A stretch of 64,000 nt of DNA, from positions 1 through 64,000 of IMG/VR virus record IMGVR_UViG_3300025131_000013. One strand, 5' to 3'. Shown here in pieces: positions 37,127-46,100 of this stretch. The notes beneath the pieces are model-generated. The model had not been told where the DNA came from. It did not search any database and was given only the letters and a program-made list of their open reading frames with translations. A program made the position numbers and the translations under genes. Positions within the stretch are counted from its first letter, which is position 1. Each line of letters starts with the position of its first letter. This DNA comes from a virus.

Positions 37127-37956
37127 TGCCTGATGCTTTTTGGCAAACTCCGGAGTTTCTGGAATTCTTGACTAAAGGTAAGGTTGAGAAGACCAGATAT
37201 AATCTGAATGTGGATGATCTATCTCCTGCTATACCAAGGAAAGAATCTACAGACATCCTATTCAAGCTATTCAAGCTATACCCCGGTTTAAAGGTGGATG
37301 CCTTTGTAATCCCTGACTGGAGAGGCGAGGCCTGTGTTAAGGACTACCCTGGTTGGATACAGGAAGTCAAGACCCTGGTCGATATGTTCGATCTGAGGCT
37401 CCACCACCACGGGCTTAACCATGATTTCAATCAAGGCTTTAGGACAGAGTTCTCGGATAAGTCAATAACTGAATGCGAGGACATTATAATAAAGGCCGTA
37501 GAGGTCTGGAGCAAGGTAGGGTTGGATGTAGGGATGGAAGTCTTCAGGTCACCTAGATGGGTTAGCAGCACGAACCTTTTGGATGCTTGTAAGAATCTAG
37601 GGTTCAAGATAATTGGCCTAAATTGGAGGCAGCATCCGGCAGAAGTATGGAAGAGGGGGATGGATGTAGTATATAGCAATTTCTACTACGCCAATACCCC
37701 GACCTACCCAAGCGGCAAGGCTAAGGATAAGGATCTCCACCAGTTATGGTCTGATTTCTCTAACGAGAGGATCTGCCACGCTCACTTCGGGCATCTAGGA
37801 TACGATGCCTTGAGGAAAAGAGTAGACAACACAAAGGTGGACATAAGAGATATGATCCTTTACGGGGCAGACTACGTGTATCTGGAAGAAGCAACTTCTT
37901 TCCGAGAGGTGGTGAAAAATGCAAATCCCGCTGTTCAAGCCGCATGTCAACCCTAA
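37126..37956 (+). CDS. Polysaccharide deacetylase-like protein
   Basis: A 276-residue NodB-type fold candidate. NLNVDDLSPAIP (D30-D31), RLHHHGLNHD (H93-H95, H99) and FRSPRWVSS (R141, W145) match the Asp, His-x3-His and Arg-x-Pro landmarks of the deacetylase/DUF2334 superfamily, which remove N-acetyl groups or bind metal sugars. It overlaps the aminotransferase by 38 nt. Likely trims or modifies a sugar of the cassette product; substrate unknown. Confidence 0.7.
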   Translation: MPDAFWQTPEFLEFLTKGKVEKTRYNLNVDDLSPAIPRKESTDILFKLFKLYPGLKVDAFVIPDWRGEACVKDYPGWIQEVKTLVDMFDLRLHHHGLNHDFNQGFRTEFSDKSITECEDIIIKAVEVWSKVGLDVGMEVFRSPRWVSSTNLLDACKNLGFKIIGLNWRQHPAEVWKRGMDVVYSNFYYANTPTYPSGKAKDKDLHQLWSDFSNERICHAHFGHLGYDALRKRVDNTKVDIRDMILYGADYVYLEEATSFREVVKNANPAVQAACQP

Positions 37957-39061
37957 AGCCCTAAAGGGATTAGCCGATATATTTGAGTCCGGTTGGACGG
38001 GTCTTGGCCCAAAGACTGAGGAGTTTGAAGAGGCTTTCTGCGAATATACCGGGGCTAAGTATGCGGTAGCTGTCAACTCGTGTACAGCAGCCCTACACTT
38101 AGCCTTAATTTGCGCTGGATCAAGGGATGAAGAGACAGTCATATCAACTCCTATGACTTTTGTTTCGTCCAATGAGGCTATTAAGTATACCGGGGCATAC
38201 GTTGATTTCGCAGACGTATGTTCTGAAACGCTTAGTATGGACCCCAAATCTTTACAAAAGATGTGCGAGGATCAAGGGCCACCGAAGGTTGTAGTTGTAG
38301 TCCACTATGGTGGCTCTCCGGCAGAAATTGATTCTTTTTCTAGTCTCCAAGATCAATACGGCTTCGAGATTGTATGGGATTGCGCCCATGCTATGGGTGC
38401 TTCTCATAGGGATAGGAAGCTGGGATCTTTTGAGAAGTTTGCCTGCTTCTCTTTTCACGCGGTAAAGAATCTAGGGATTGGTGACGGAGGGATGATAGCG
38501 ACGAATGATCAAGAGGTCTATGAGCGTCTCAAGCGTCTAAGATGGATGGGCGTTGATAGCTCGACTTACGAAAGATCCTCAAACGGAAAGTATAAATGGT
38601 TGTATTCCGTAGATGAGTTGGGGTATAAGTATCACATGAACGATGTCATGGCTACGATTGCTTTGGCTCAGCTTAAGGATCTAGAGTGGCAAAACGAGAG
38701 GCGCAGGAATTTAGCCCTCCAATACCAGCATTTTCTCGTAGACCAATGGGCTTCTAATGGGGATCTGCAGATCGTTAATCCTTATAAGTCAGATAGGGAA
38801 AATGCCCAGCACCTGTTCGTTATACGGGTGAAGAAGGGGGCAAGGGACGGCTTACATAACTATTTGGCTAAAAGAGGGATCACTACCGGGGTCCATTATT
38901 ACCCGAACCACCTATACAAGATGTTTTACGGGCAGTACCAGTGCCAGCAGGCTTGCTTGGCATTTGAGGAAATCCTTAGCCTACCGATGTATTGGCAGAT
39001 GGAAACTGAGGAGCAGACTTATGTTTGCGAAGCAATTAAGTCCTATTTTAACGCTGTCTGA
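37919..39061 (+). CDS. DegT/DnrJ/EryC1-type sugar aminotransferase
   Basis: A 380-residue PLP enzyme. VNSCTAALHLALICAGS is the cofactor phosphate-binding region, WDCAHAMGAS holds the cofactor-binding Asp (D154) and FHAVKNLGIGDGG the Schiff-base Lys (K183). C-terminal GVHYYPNHLYKMFY is also typical. These enzymes aminate keto nucleotide sugars (for example toward pseudaminic or bacillosamine-type sugars). The acetyltransferase downstream would complete an acetamido sugar. GAGGTGGTGAAA precedes ATG. Confidence 0.92.
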   Translation: MQIPLFKPHVNPKALKGLADIFESGWTGLGPKTEEFEEAFCEYTGAKYAVAVNSCTAALHLALICAGSRDEETVISTPMTFVSSNEAIKYTGAYVDFADVCSETLSMDPKSLQKMCEDQGPPKVVVVVHYGGSPAEIDSFSSLQDQYGFEIVWDCAHAMGASHRDRKLGSFEKFACFSFHAVKNLGIGDGGMIATNDQEVYERLKRLRWMGVDSSTYERSSNGKYKWLYSVDELGYKYHMNDVMATIALAQLKDLEWQNERRRNLALQYQHFLVDQWASNGDLQIVNPYKSDRENAQHLFVIRVKKGARDGLHNYLAKRGITTGVHYYPNHLYKMFYGQYQCQQACLAFEEILSLPMYWQMETEEQTYVCEAIKSYFNAV

Positions 39062-39065
39062 TAAG

Positions 39066-39620
39066 ATGGCGATTAAAAATCTTGTTCCAAAGGAGCAAGA
39101 TAAGGTTCCTGTAACTCAACTTCGATGGATGATGGATCTGAGGAATAGGGATCAGGGCGTCCGGGATGCTCTAGGGATAGAGGGGCAACAGACTTGGGAA
39201 GAGCAATTGGCTTGGTACAAGGGTTTCATCTTCGACCATAAATCAGCTATTTATATGATTCACTACGGCAGTAATTTTGCCGGATACTTGAACTTTACAG
39301 CTCTTGATCTAAAGGGAAGGCACACTGAGATAGGGATTAAGATGACTGAGGCCTACCGGGGACAGGGGATAGGGAGGCAAGCCTTCGAGTTCTGGTGTGA
39401 TATGCTTACCAAATACTATAACCTGAATAAGCTCTACCTTTGGGTAAGGGAGCATAATTTACCCGCAATAGGCCTGTATGAGTCTATGGGTTTTGTTGAA
39501 ACAGGGCGCCACAAGGCTCACTTTTATGATGATGAATCAGGTCATTGGAGCGATTATATCTTAATGTCTCTGTACCATATTCTCTTTACGCCTTCAACTA
39601 TAGAGAAGAAGGATGGTTGA
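39066..39620 (+). CDS. GNAT-family N-acetyltransferase
   Basis: Start 39066, 4 nt after the aminotransferase stop. The 184-residue product has the GNAT acetyl-CoA loop GIKMTEAYRGQGIGRQAFEF (R98 to G103) and YLWVREHNLPAIGLYESMGF. Positioned to N-acetylate the amino sugar made by the preceding enzyme, as PseH does for PseC; this pairing is inference from order and family. Confidence 0.88.
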   Translation: MAIKNLVPKEQDKVPVTQLRWMMDLRNRDQGVRDALGIEGQQTWEEQLAWYKGFIFDHKSAIYMIHYGSNFAGYLNFTALDLKGRHTEIGIKMTEAYRGQGIGRQAFEFWCDMLTKYYNLNKLYLWVREHNLPAIGLYESMGFVETGRHKAHFYDDESGHWSDYILMSLYHILFTPSTIEKKDG

Positions 39621-39676
39621 TTCTATCCAAGGTTGTTGGTATAAGTTAGCGACCGAACTATTTCAGGAGAAATGTG

Positions 39677-40309
39677 ATGCCCTACGCTGTAGCAAATGAC
39701 GCCGCGTCTCTTGCTGGCCTACAGGCTGGTGATGTAACAGCGGCCCACGCAACCCTAGCAGACGATATCGTTGACTCTCTGATGAATAGGGTGCCGGATG
39801 GTTTTAATCAAGTCACAGCTTCTGCGGAGTCACACACAGTGCGTATCGCTGGAACGCGTGAGCTTCTATTAAATCATCATCCGGTGATTTCTATTACTAC
39901 GGTGGTAGTGGACGCCAGGGCTTCTAATCCTACCACTCTAAATTCGGGTAACTATAGAGAGGAAAATGGAATCCTCAAGTTAGTTACCCCGGCTGCGGTG
40001 AACGCAGGGATAGAGTGGGTTTCTTCATGGCCAGTTGGAATCGAGCAAGTTGATGTCACCTACGAATACGGATATTCGTCAACTCCTGCTCTGATAGTCC
40101 AACTGGCTAATATTATCGCCGGAGAGATTGGCAAGAAGGCTAATCAAGCAGCCAATCAGCCAGCCTCCGGAGCTTCAAAAGTCCGAATCGGAGACTTTGA
40201 GGAGCAGTATGCGTCCGGATCAATGGACGCTATTACTCAAATGCTTACTGAAACAGGCAAGGTAATCCTTGCTCAAGCGAACTTAATTTATCGGGAGTAT
40301 CGCTACTGA
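39677..40309 (+). CDS. Head-tail connector (gp6-like adaptor)
   Basis: CAGGAGAAATGTG precedes ATG 39677. The 210-residue product begins with a helical LADDIVDSLMNRV, has a middle strand region (LLNHHPVISITTVVVDARAS) and a C-terminal helix (ALIVQLANIIAGEIGKKAN), the usual pattern of siphovirus connector adaptors that dock on the portal. First gene of the neck module. Confidence 0.7.
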   Translation: MPYAVANDAASLAGLQAGDVTAAHATLADDIVDSLMNRVPDGFNQVTASAESHTVRIAGTRELLLNHHPVISITTVVVDARASNPTTLNSGNYREENGILKLVTPAAVNAGIEWVSSWPVGIEQVDVTYEYGYSSTPALIVQLANIIAGEIGKKANQAANQPASGASKVRIGDFEEQYASGSMDAITQMLTETGKVILAQANLIYREYRY

Positions 40310-40674
40310 TGGCTATCCAGATCCCGACAATATATCTGAATCGGATAGCAACAATTACACGACCTGCCGATCCTTCAACTGCTGATGCTTCTGGTGTGAT
40401 CGGAGCACACACTACTGTTTCATTAGTTGCTAAGATAAGGATCTACCAGAACGATGATTATGGAGGTCGGACTGGTAAGATTGAAGAACAGGGTGTTGTA
40501 GCCGCTTCCTCGCATAAGGCGGTAGTTGGTGCGAACGAGGATGTATTAGCTGGAGATACGCTGGTAGATAATGCTACAAGTGAGTCCTTTTCAATTAACC
40601 TAGTAGATAGTCAGCCAGCAGGATACGTAGGCTCTCATAAAGAGATTTGGCTGACTTCGTCAGAGTATAAGTAA
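40309..40674 (+). CDS. Head closure (stopper) protein
   Basis: Overlaps the adaptor by 1 nt. 121 residues, beta-rich (LNRIATITRPADPSTADAS, VSLVAKIRIYQNDDYGGRTG, LVDSQPAGYVGSHKEIWL), matching the size and style of head-tail joining stoppers. Assignment rests on order and composition. Confidence 0.65.
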   Translation: MAIQIPTIYLNRIATITRPADPSTADASGVIGAHTTVSLVAKIRIYQNDDYGGRTGKIEEQGVVAASSHKAVVGANEDVLAGDTLVDNATSESFSINLVDSQPAGYVGSHKEIWLTSSEYK

Positions 40675-41117
40675 TGGCTTCTAACAGACACATCTTTAGT
40701 GTAAGGTGGATAGGCATACCTAGCGCAATTATTAGCTTCCAGAATGAATTTAACGCAATTATTCGTGAAGCTAGGACAGTTGTGAAGAATACAGCTAACC
40801 GGACAGCTAGGAAGTCAGCTACTGCTCTTAGGCGAGGCAGGTATAAGGCGTATCAGTCAGGGAGACTTGCTAGTGCCCACTCGGTTGCTGAAATGATGAA
40901 TACAAATACGATAAAGACATATAGGGTTGCTAACACCTCAGACTACGCTCTGTTTATTCATAACGGGACCAAAAGGATGGCTGGTAGGCCGTGGCTCCGA
41001 GGAACGCTGAACGGAGAAATACCTAAGTTTACTAAGGATATCAGGGCTGTGGTTGCTCGTAAGAAGACAGTTGAGGTTGGGTCAGCACCTTCGTTATCCT
41101 TTACGGCTGGAAGGTAA
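40674..41117 (+). CDS. HK97 gp10-like neck protein
   Basis: 147 residues. The helical region VKNTANRTARKSATALRRGR and the segment VANTSDYALFIHNGTKRMAG with RPWLRGTL match the gp10-like tail-completion family, in which an immunity-protein-like Y-x-L-F-I-H-x-G-T segment is typical. It overlaps the stopper by 1 nt. Confidence 0.75.
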   Translation: MASNRHIFSVRWIGIPSAIISFQNEFNAIIREARTVVKNTANRTARKSATALRRGRYKAYQSGRLASAHSVAEMMNTNTIKTYRVANTSDYALFIHNGTKRMAGRPWLRGTLNGEIPKFTKDIRAVVARKKTVEVGSAPSLSFTAGR

Positions 41118-41120
41118 GAG

Positions 41121-41555
41121 ATGCCAGCAATTGCCCAAGATGATTATTTAATACAAGCCGCAATAGCCTATCTTCTGGCTGATGCGGATGTTTCTGGTAT
41201 AGTAGGAACGGATGTATACCAGAAAGATACGGAACTCGTTGGGGTAACACCACCTTACGTGACCGTGGGATTCGATTTTGAATCCAAAGTTTTAGGAATC
41301 TCGTCAAATAGGGGAACTTTCACGGTGATATGCTGGTATGCGGATAGTCCGTCTACCAACATCACACTACTCCGTCAACTGGCAGCAGAGGTTCGTAGGT
41401 TGTTCGACGTAGAGCACGCAGTTTCCTCCATTTTATCATATAAGAGCGGCCTCAAACTGCGCTACTCATCTCTACGTGACTCTCCAGTCTTAGTCGATAC
41501 AACCGACAACCTGTATTGGTGTCCAGCTGAGTTTGACGCTATTCTAGACACCTAA
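41121..41555 (+). CDS. Tail terminator/completion protein
   Basis: 144 residues; N-terminal helix (IAQDDYLIQAAIAYLLAD), TPPYVTVGFDFESK and RGTFTVICWYADS resemble tail terminator proteins of the gpU/DUF3168 type, and its position directly before the tail tube gene fits. It caps the tail tube and joins the neck. Confidence 0.65.
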   Translation: MPAIAQDDYLIQAAIAYLLADADVSGIVGTDVYQKDTELVGVTPPYVTVGFDFESKVLGISSNRGTFTVICWYADSPSTNITLLRQLAAEVRRLFDVEHAVSSILSYKSGLKLRYSSLRDSPVLVDTTDNLYWCPAEFDAILDT

Positions 41556-41575
41556 CTACGAAAGGAGGTGGAAAA

Positions 41576-42067
41576 TTGGCTGTTCAGTTCGGTATTGCTA
41601 CGATGAAGATGACGCCGCAGACTGCGGGCGGATCTCCTGACTCTAATGTAGGTCCGATCACCATGGGAATTCTTCAGAATGTGTCGTTGGACTTCTCGTT
41701 CGACTTTGCACAGCTATACGGTGGTTCTGGAGTGTTCCCGGTAGATGTTCGCGTCCATACAGGTTCTATTAACGGTCAGGCTGAAGAAGCTGAGATGACC
41801 GGCATCTTCTTCGCTTTATTGACTGGCGGGACTCAATCGAACGCAACGGTGACATTCACGAATACTACTCAGCCAACGGAGTGGCAGCTTGAGTTGGAAT
41901 TGGCTACGGATAGTTCGGATATGAACTTTACGTTGAATGCTTGCCGTTCTTCGTCGTTCAATGTCCCGTTCGCCCGTGATAGTCATGTTATTACCGGATT
42001 TCAGTTCCAGGCTTTTGCCGATAATAGCGGTAATATCGGAACACTTGTGATAGATGATCCAAGCTAA
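41576..42067 (+). CDS. Major tail tube protein
   Basis: A TTG start behind AAAGGAGGTGGAAAA. The 163-residue beta-rich protein has the regular strand pattern of tail tubes (LQNVSLDFSFDFAQLYGGSG, MTGIFFALLTGGTQSNATVT, VITGFQFQAFADNSGNI). Codon bias and the strong ribosome site suggest high expression. It lies before the chaperone pair and tape measure as in other siphoviruses. Confidence 0.75.
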   Translation: MAVQFGIATMKMTPQTAGGSPDSNVGPITMGILQNVSLDFSFDFAQLYGGSGVFPVDVRVHTGSINGQAEEAEMTGIFFALLTGGTQSNATVTFTNTTQPTEWQLELELATDSSDMNFTLNACRSSSFNVPFARDSHVITGFQFQAFADNSGNIGTLVIDDPS

Positions 42068-42095
42068 GTAGTTAAGAACACCCAACAGGCCTGTA

Positions 42096-42121
42096 GGGTG
42101 GCGGCGCTTGGGTCGTCACCC
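42096..42121 (+). terminator. Hairpin after the tail tube gene
   Basis: GGGTGGCG (42096-42103) pairs with CGTCACCC (42114-42121), one G-U, followed by TCCTTTAC. Likely attenuates transcription between the abundant tube protein and the chaperones. Confidence 0.5.
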
Positions 42122-42144
42122 TCCTTTACTACGGAGTAGTCAAG

Positions 42145-42657
42145 ATGAATGCACCAATAAAGAAGCATAAGAGTAAGAAGAAACGCCGTCCAGAGACACC
42201 TCTTGAACCTGAAGCCGTAAAGGAAGTGGAGGATGAAGAGGAAGCTGGTGTGTTTGAGGAAGAGGATGAACTCTCTGTTTTGGAAATAGCCTCTGATCTT
42301 GATGGCACTCCACGGCCAGATGAGAACTTTGTTCTTAAGATCAATGGTAAGGACTACAAACTCGTTCCTGCTACCTTACGAGACATCCCGAAGTTGGGTG
42401 GTCTCGTTCAGTCGATTACTGCCTCGGCTGAGGATGAAGATGAGATGTCTTTCTTCTCTGAAGAGAAAGTCAATCTCGTTGCTGAACTAATTCTACTTTC
42501 CCTCTCGAAAAAAGATCGCAAGAAGGTCACAATAGACGACATTCTTGATTCTTGTCAGTTTGCAGACTTTCCGTTGGCGCTTCAGGCTTGTCTAAGTCTG
42601 AATGATTTTTTAAGAAGGATGGGTCAAGTCAAGAGGACGATGGAGAGCCTGGTCTAG
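42145..42657 (+). CDS. Tail assembly chaperone (gpG-like)
   Basis: The 170-residue product has a basic then very acidic N-terminus. A helical core follows (YKLVPATLRDIPKLGGLVQS, EEKVNLVAELILLSLSKKDR) and ends in a short zero-frame tail. Near its 3' end, 42606-42612 is a T-TTT-TTA slippery heptamer in the correct phase, and the -1 frame is open from there into the next gene. It therefore matches the G/GT system of lambda, where the two products wrap the tape measure before tube assembly. Confidence 0.8.
   Translation: MNAPIKKHKSKKKRRPETPLEPEAVKEVEDEEEAGVFEEEDELSVLEIASDLDGTPRPDENFVLKINGKDYKLVPATLRDIPKLGGLVQSITASAEDEDEMSFFSEEKVNLVAELILLSLSKKDRKKVTIDDILDSCQFADFPLALQACLSLNDFLRRMGQVKRTMESLV
42606..42612 (+). 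promoter_or_regulatory. Programmed -1 frameshift site
   Basis: TTTTTTA read as T-TTT-TTA in the frame of the upstream gene (codons 42607 and 42610). Slipping back one base gives TTT-TTT-AAG and then an open frame to 43145. A fusion of about 333 residues results. This is the standard siphovirus tail-chaperone device; no downstream pseudoknot was worked out. Confidence 0.75.
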
Positions 42658-42677
42658 TCGATCCTTATCATATAGCT

Positions 42678-43145
42678 ATGACAATGTATGTGTTCTGTAG
42701 CGAATGTGGCTGGAAGCCAAAAGACTTCTTTGACTTAACTCGCAGGCAAATGAATGCCCTTATGAAGGGGCGAGAGAAATGGTTCAGACAAAAAGCGAAG
42801 GCAGAGGAAGATGCTGAGAAGGGCATCAAGCCTAGAGAACCTGTAAAAGGCGGTAACTATCGAACCAGAGCGGAAAATATCCACTATAATAAGGAGGCAG
42901 GAAACGCTTCGATTGTCGGTGGTAGCGAGATTAGTAAAGCGATAGAGGTTGCCGGCGATAAGGGCAAGATATCAGTTAGCTCCACCGGGGGAATGTTTGA
43001 AGGTCTTTCTAAGGCAGGCGGGATGGATACGAAGGTCTGGAGAGGCGGGGTCAAGAGGAAGGATCGACCCAAGAGTCAGAAGGAAAAGATAGCAGCAATC
43101 AAACGGGAAATGGCTCATAACGAAAAGCACTACGGGATAGACTAA
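42678..43145 (+). CDS. Tail assembly chaperone, frameshift extension (gpT-like)
   Basis: The -1 frame extends from the slippery site at 42612 to 43145; the first in-frame ATG is at 42678 and would give 155 residues if independently initiated. It has a C-x2-C pair (YVFCSECGWKPKDFFDLTRR) at its start and a basic C-terminal region (KRKDRPKSQKEKIAAIKRE). No ribosome site of note precedes 42678, supporting expression mainly as the G-T fusion. Confidence 0.75.
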   Translation: MTMYVFCSECGWKPKDFFDLTRRQMNALMKGREKWFRQKAKAEEDAEKGIKPREPVKGGNYRTRAENIHYNKEAGNASIVGGSEISKAIEVAGDKGKISVSSTGGMFEGLSKAGGMDTKVWRGGVKRKDRPKSQKEKIAAIKREMAHNEKHYGID

Positions 43146-43146
43146 G

Positions 43147-46100
43147 ATGCCATCTAAAGTAGCCTCAATATTTGCCGACATCGGCGTTGTTTTAGGGGGA
43201 TTCAATAGAGGAATGCAGGCCATCAAGTCCTCATTCCTTACCCTTAATAATGTTGCTGGTGATTCAGAGGCAATTCTGCGTCAAGCGGGATTTGCTTTAA
43301 CAGCTGTTAGTGTTGCCGCTGCTGCACTAGGCAGAGTAACTATAAAGACATTCGTTGAGTTCGAGCAGTCCATAGCGAACGTAGCGAGTGTCCTGGATGG
43401 CATGGATAGTGATTTTGAGGCGTTAGAAAGTGCCGCCAGAAAAGCAGCTATCCAGACTATTTTTACGGCTAACCAAGCCGCAGATGCTATGTATGTTCTT
43501 GGTTCTGCCGGTCTTGAGACGGGTGAGATCTTCTCAGCCCTTGAGCCTATTCTCGCTCTTGCTGCCGCTACTCAAGCTGAGATCGCTGATTCCGCTCGAC
43601 TAGTGGTATCGGCGATGGTTGCTTTCCAGATCCCGTTCTCGGATACCGCTAGAGCAGCCAACGCATTTGCCGCGGCAATCGCGAATTCTCAGGCTACTAT
43701 GGATAGGTTGACGAACTCAATGAAGTTTGTCGCCCCGGTAGCCAGAGCCGCAGGAATCTCGTTTGAGCAGACTACGGCGGCACTCTCCCAGTTACTCGAC
43801 GCAGGCATCTCTGCTTCGACTGCTGGCGTCTACCTCCGTGGTATTATGCTGAGTCTTCAGAATCCTACTATGAGGGCTAGAGGCGCAATTCGATCTCTTG
43901 GGCTCAGCATGGAGGATGTTTCACCTCAGGTGAATGATCTGGCTCAGATTATCCAGAACCTTGAAAGCGTCCAAGCGGGTGCCGTAGATAAGGGTGATGA
44001 GCTAGCGGACATCTTCGGTAGACGTTATACCACCGCAATGCAGGTCTTGATCCGGCTAGGATCTACTGCTCTTAGGGACTTTGAGGCCGGGATTACTGGG
44101 ACCAATAAGGCTTTCGATCTTCAGATGGTCCAGATTACGACCGTCAAGGGTGGCTGGTTACTCCTTAAGTCAGTCCTTCAGGATTTAGCTATTGGGCTCG
44201 GCAAGGTTCTCCTGCCGGCTCTTGACTTTGTTACTAAGTCATTGAGAGGGATGTTCCTACTCATCAACGAAGCGTTCAATGCCTTGCCTCCGATCCTTCA
44301 GAAAGCAGTGGTAGGGTTCGGTGCTCTAGCTACGGTCCTGATAGCAGTCCTTGGCCCACTGGCTTTATTTGTAGGATTCTTGCCTAAGATGGCGTTAGGT
44401 ATAGGCCTGATTGCGGGCACTATAGCATCGAGTATTGCCCCGTTTATAGCTTGGGCGGGAGCTATAGGATTGGCGGTGACCGCTATCGCAGGGGCTACAG
44501 CTGCTTTCATGGCCTTCCGAAAAGGTTCTGAATCCGGAATCAAGCGTCCTGTTGAAGAGACTATGTCTGTCCTTCGGGCCTTTGAGCAGAGGGTAGACCG
44601 GACTAACTTCTTGCTGGACGAGTATGCGCAGGGTGGAGAAAAGGCAGCCCATGCCGCTGGTGAGCTAGGAAGAATGTTTGTTGGCGTGGAGATGTCTACT
44701 ACGGCAATGGGTAAAGCCCTTACTGTAAATACGGTTGCTATTCGCGAGCAGATCCAAGCAGAGAGAGAATTAATAGACATCAAACGCCAATCTCTAGCTA
44801 CCGATCTACTGACTAATATAGATCAGGAGGTCAAGAAAAGAGATGAATTAATAGAGAGAGTAAGGATATCAGAGAGAGTCTACGAGGGCTCATTAAGAGT
44901 TGCTCGCGGCATGGTGGCGATCGGTAACCAGTCTGCGGCAGCCACCAAGAAACAAAATGATCGCCTTTCAGCAGCTACAAGGACTAGGGAAGCTGACGTA
45001 AATGCTCTTGAAGCTCAAGAGAAGGCTTTGTCTAATACTATAGCTCAATTTGTTAGGGCTGAGTTAGGTATTACTTCTGGTGAGATTTCTCTTGAAGAGT
45101 TTACGGCTGCGGTTGTCGCCGCACGACCTGCTCTTGCCGCTCTTGCCCCGGAATTGTATAAGATTTTCCAGCAGAATCAGAAATTGAACAAATCAGGCGG
45201 GGGATCTACTCAGCGAGATAGGGCTGAACGCCTTAAGGCTGAGACGGATATCCAGAAAGCCCGGTTTGGAGCAGTTGCGGCAGCTAACGCCTTGATCCAG
45301 GATGAGCTTGAGAGGGCGTTGGCAGCTAATAACCTTGCTTTGGACAAAGCCCTTGCGGACGCTGAGAAGAGGGGCAAGGAAGTAGCAGTCTCTCTAGGAG
45401 AGACTATTGGATTAGCCCACGAAGGGCGTTTGGCTGAGAATGCCTTTAAGCGAAAGGATGCGGCCGACAAGAAAGCGCGTGACGCAGCAGAAAAGAGGGC
45501 GATAGCTTCAGCTGAACGCATAGCTAGGGTCAGAAATCAGTTCGAGCAGCAGTCAAATGCCGCTATCGCTGTATCCAGAGCCAATATGATTGCGGATATT
45601 GATCAGCGTGAGATGGCTCAGCTCAAGGCTAGATTTGCTAATCAGATAGTAGCTATTAAAAGATTTGTGGATGAGAATGCTGAACTGAGTGTTGAAGGTA
45701 AGAGGCTGGCCAACCTTAGAATCTTAACTCTTGAGCAAGAGCTCATCTTCAAAGAAGATGAGCTTAGGGTTAAACAGGCTGAGCGTAGGGAGGATGAGAG
45801 GAAAGCAGAAGTCAAGAGATTGAAGAAAGAAAGAGATAAGGCTCTGTCTGAGGATAATCAGTTACAGGAAACGATGGCCGTAATTGATGGGATCCTGGGA
45901 GATTTCAGTAGGGATATTCAGGATATAGTCTTGGACGGTCTGTTCGGTGGAAATAAGGAAGTAGACCGAAGAACCAGAGATAGACTGCAAGATCTGGATG
46001 AGTTCCATCGCCAGCAGAAGGCAAGATTAGCTGGAAATTCCTCGGCTCTCATGGCTCTTGAAAGAGATGTGGCAGAGCAGAGAAGAAGGATTCAGCAGGA

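Noticed and set aside
44298-44783. 161-codon antisense frame under the tape measure gene
   Set aside because: Mirror of the Ala/Ile-rich coding sequence, with no ribosome site and no protein-like pattern.
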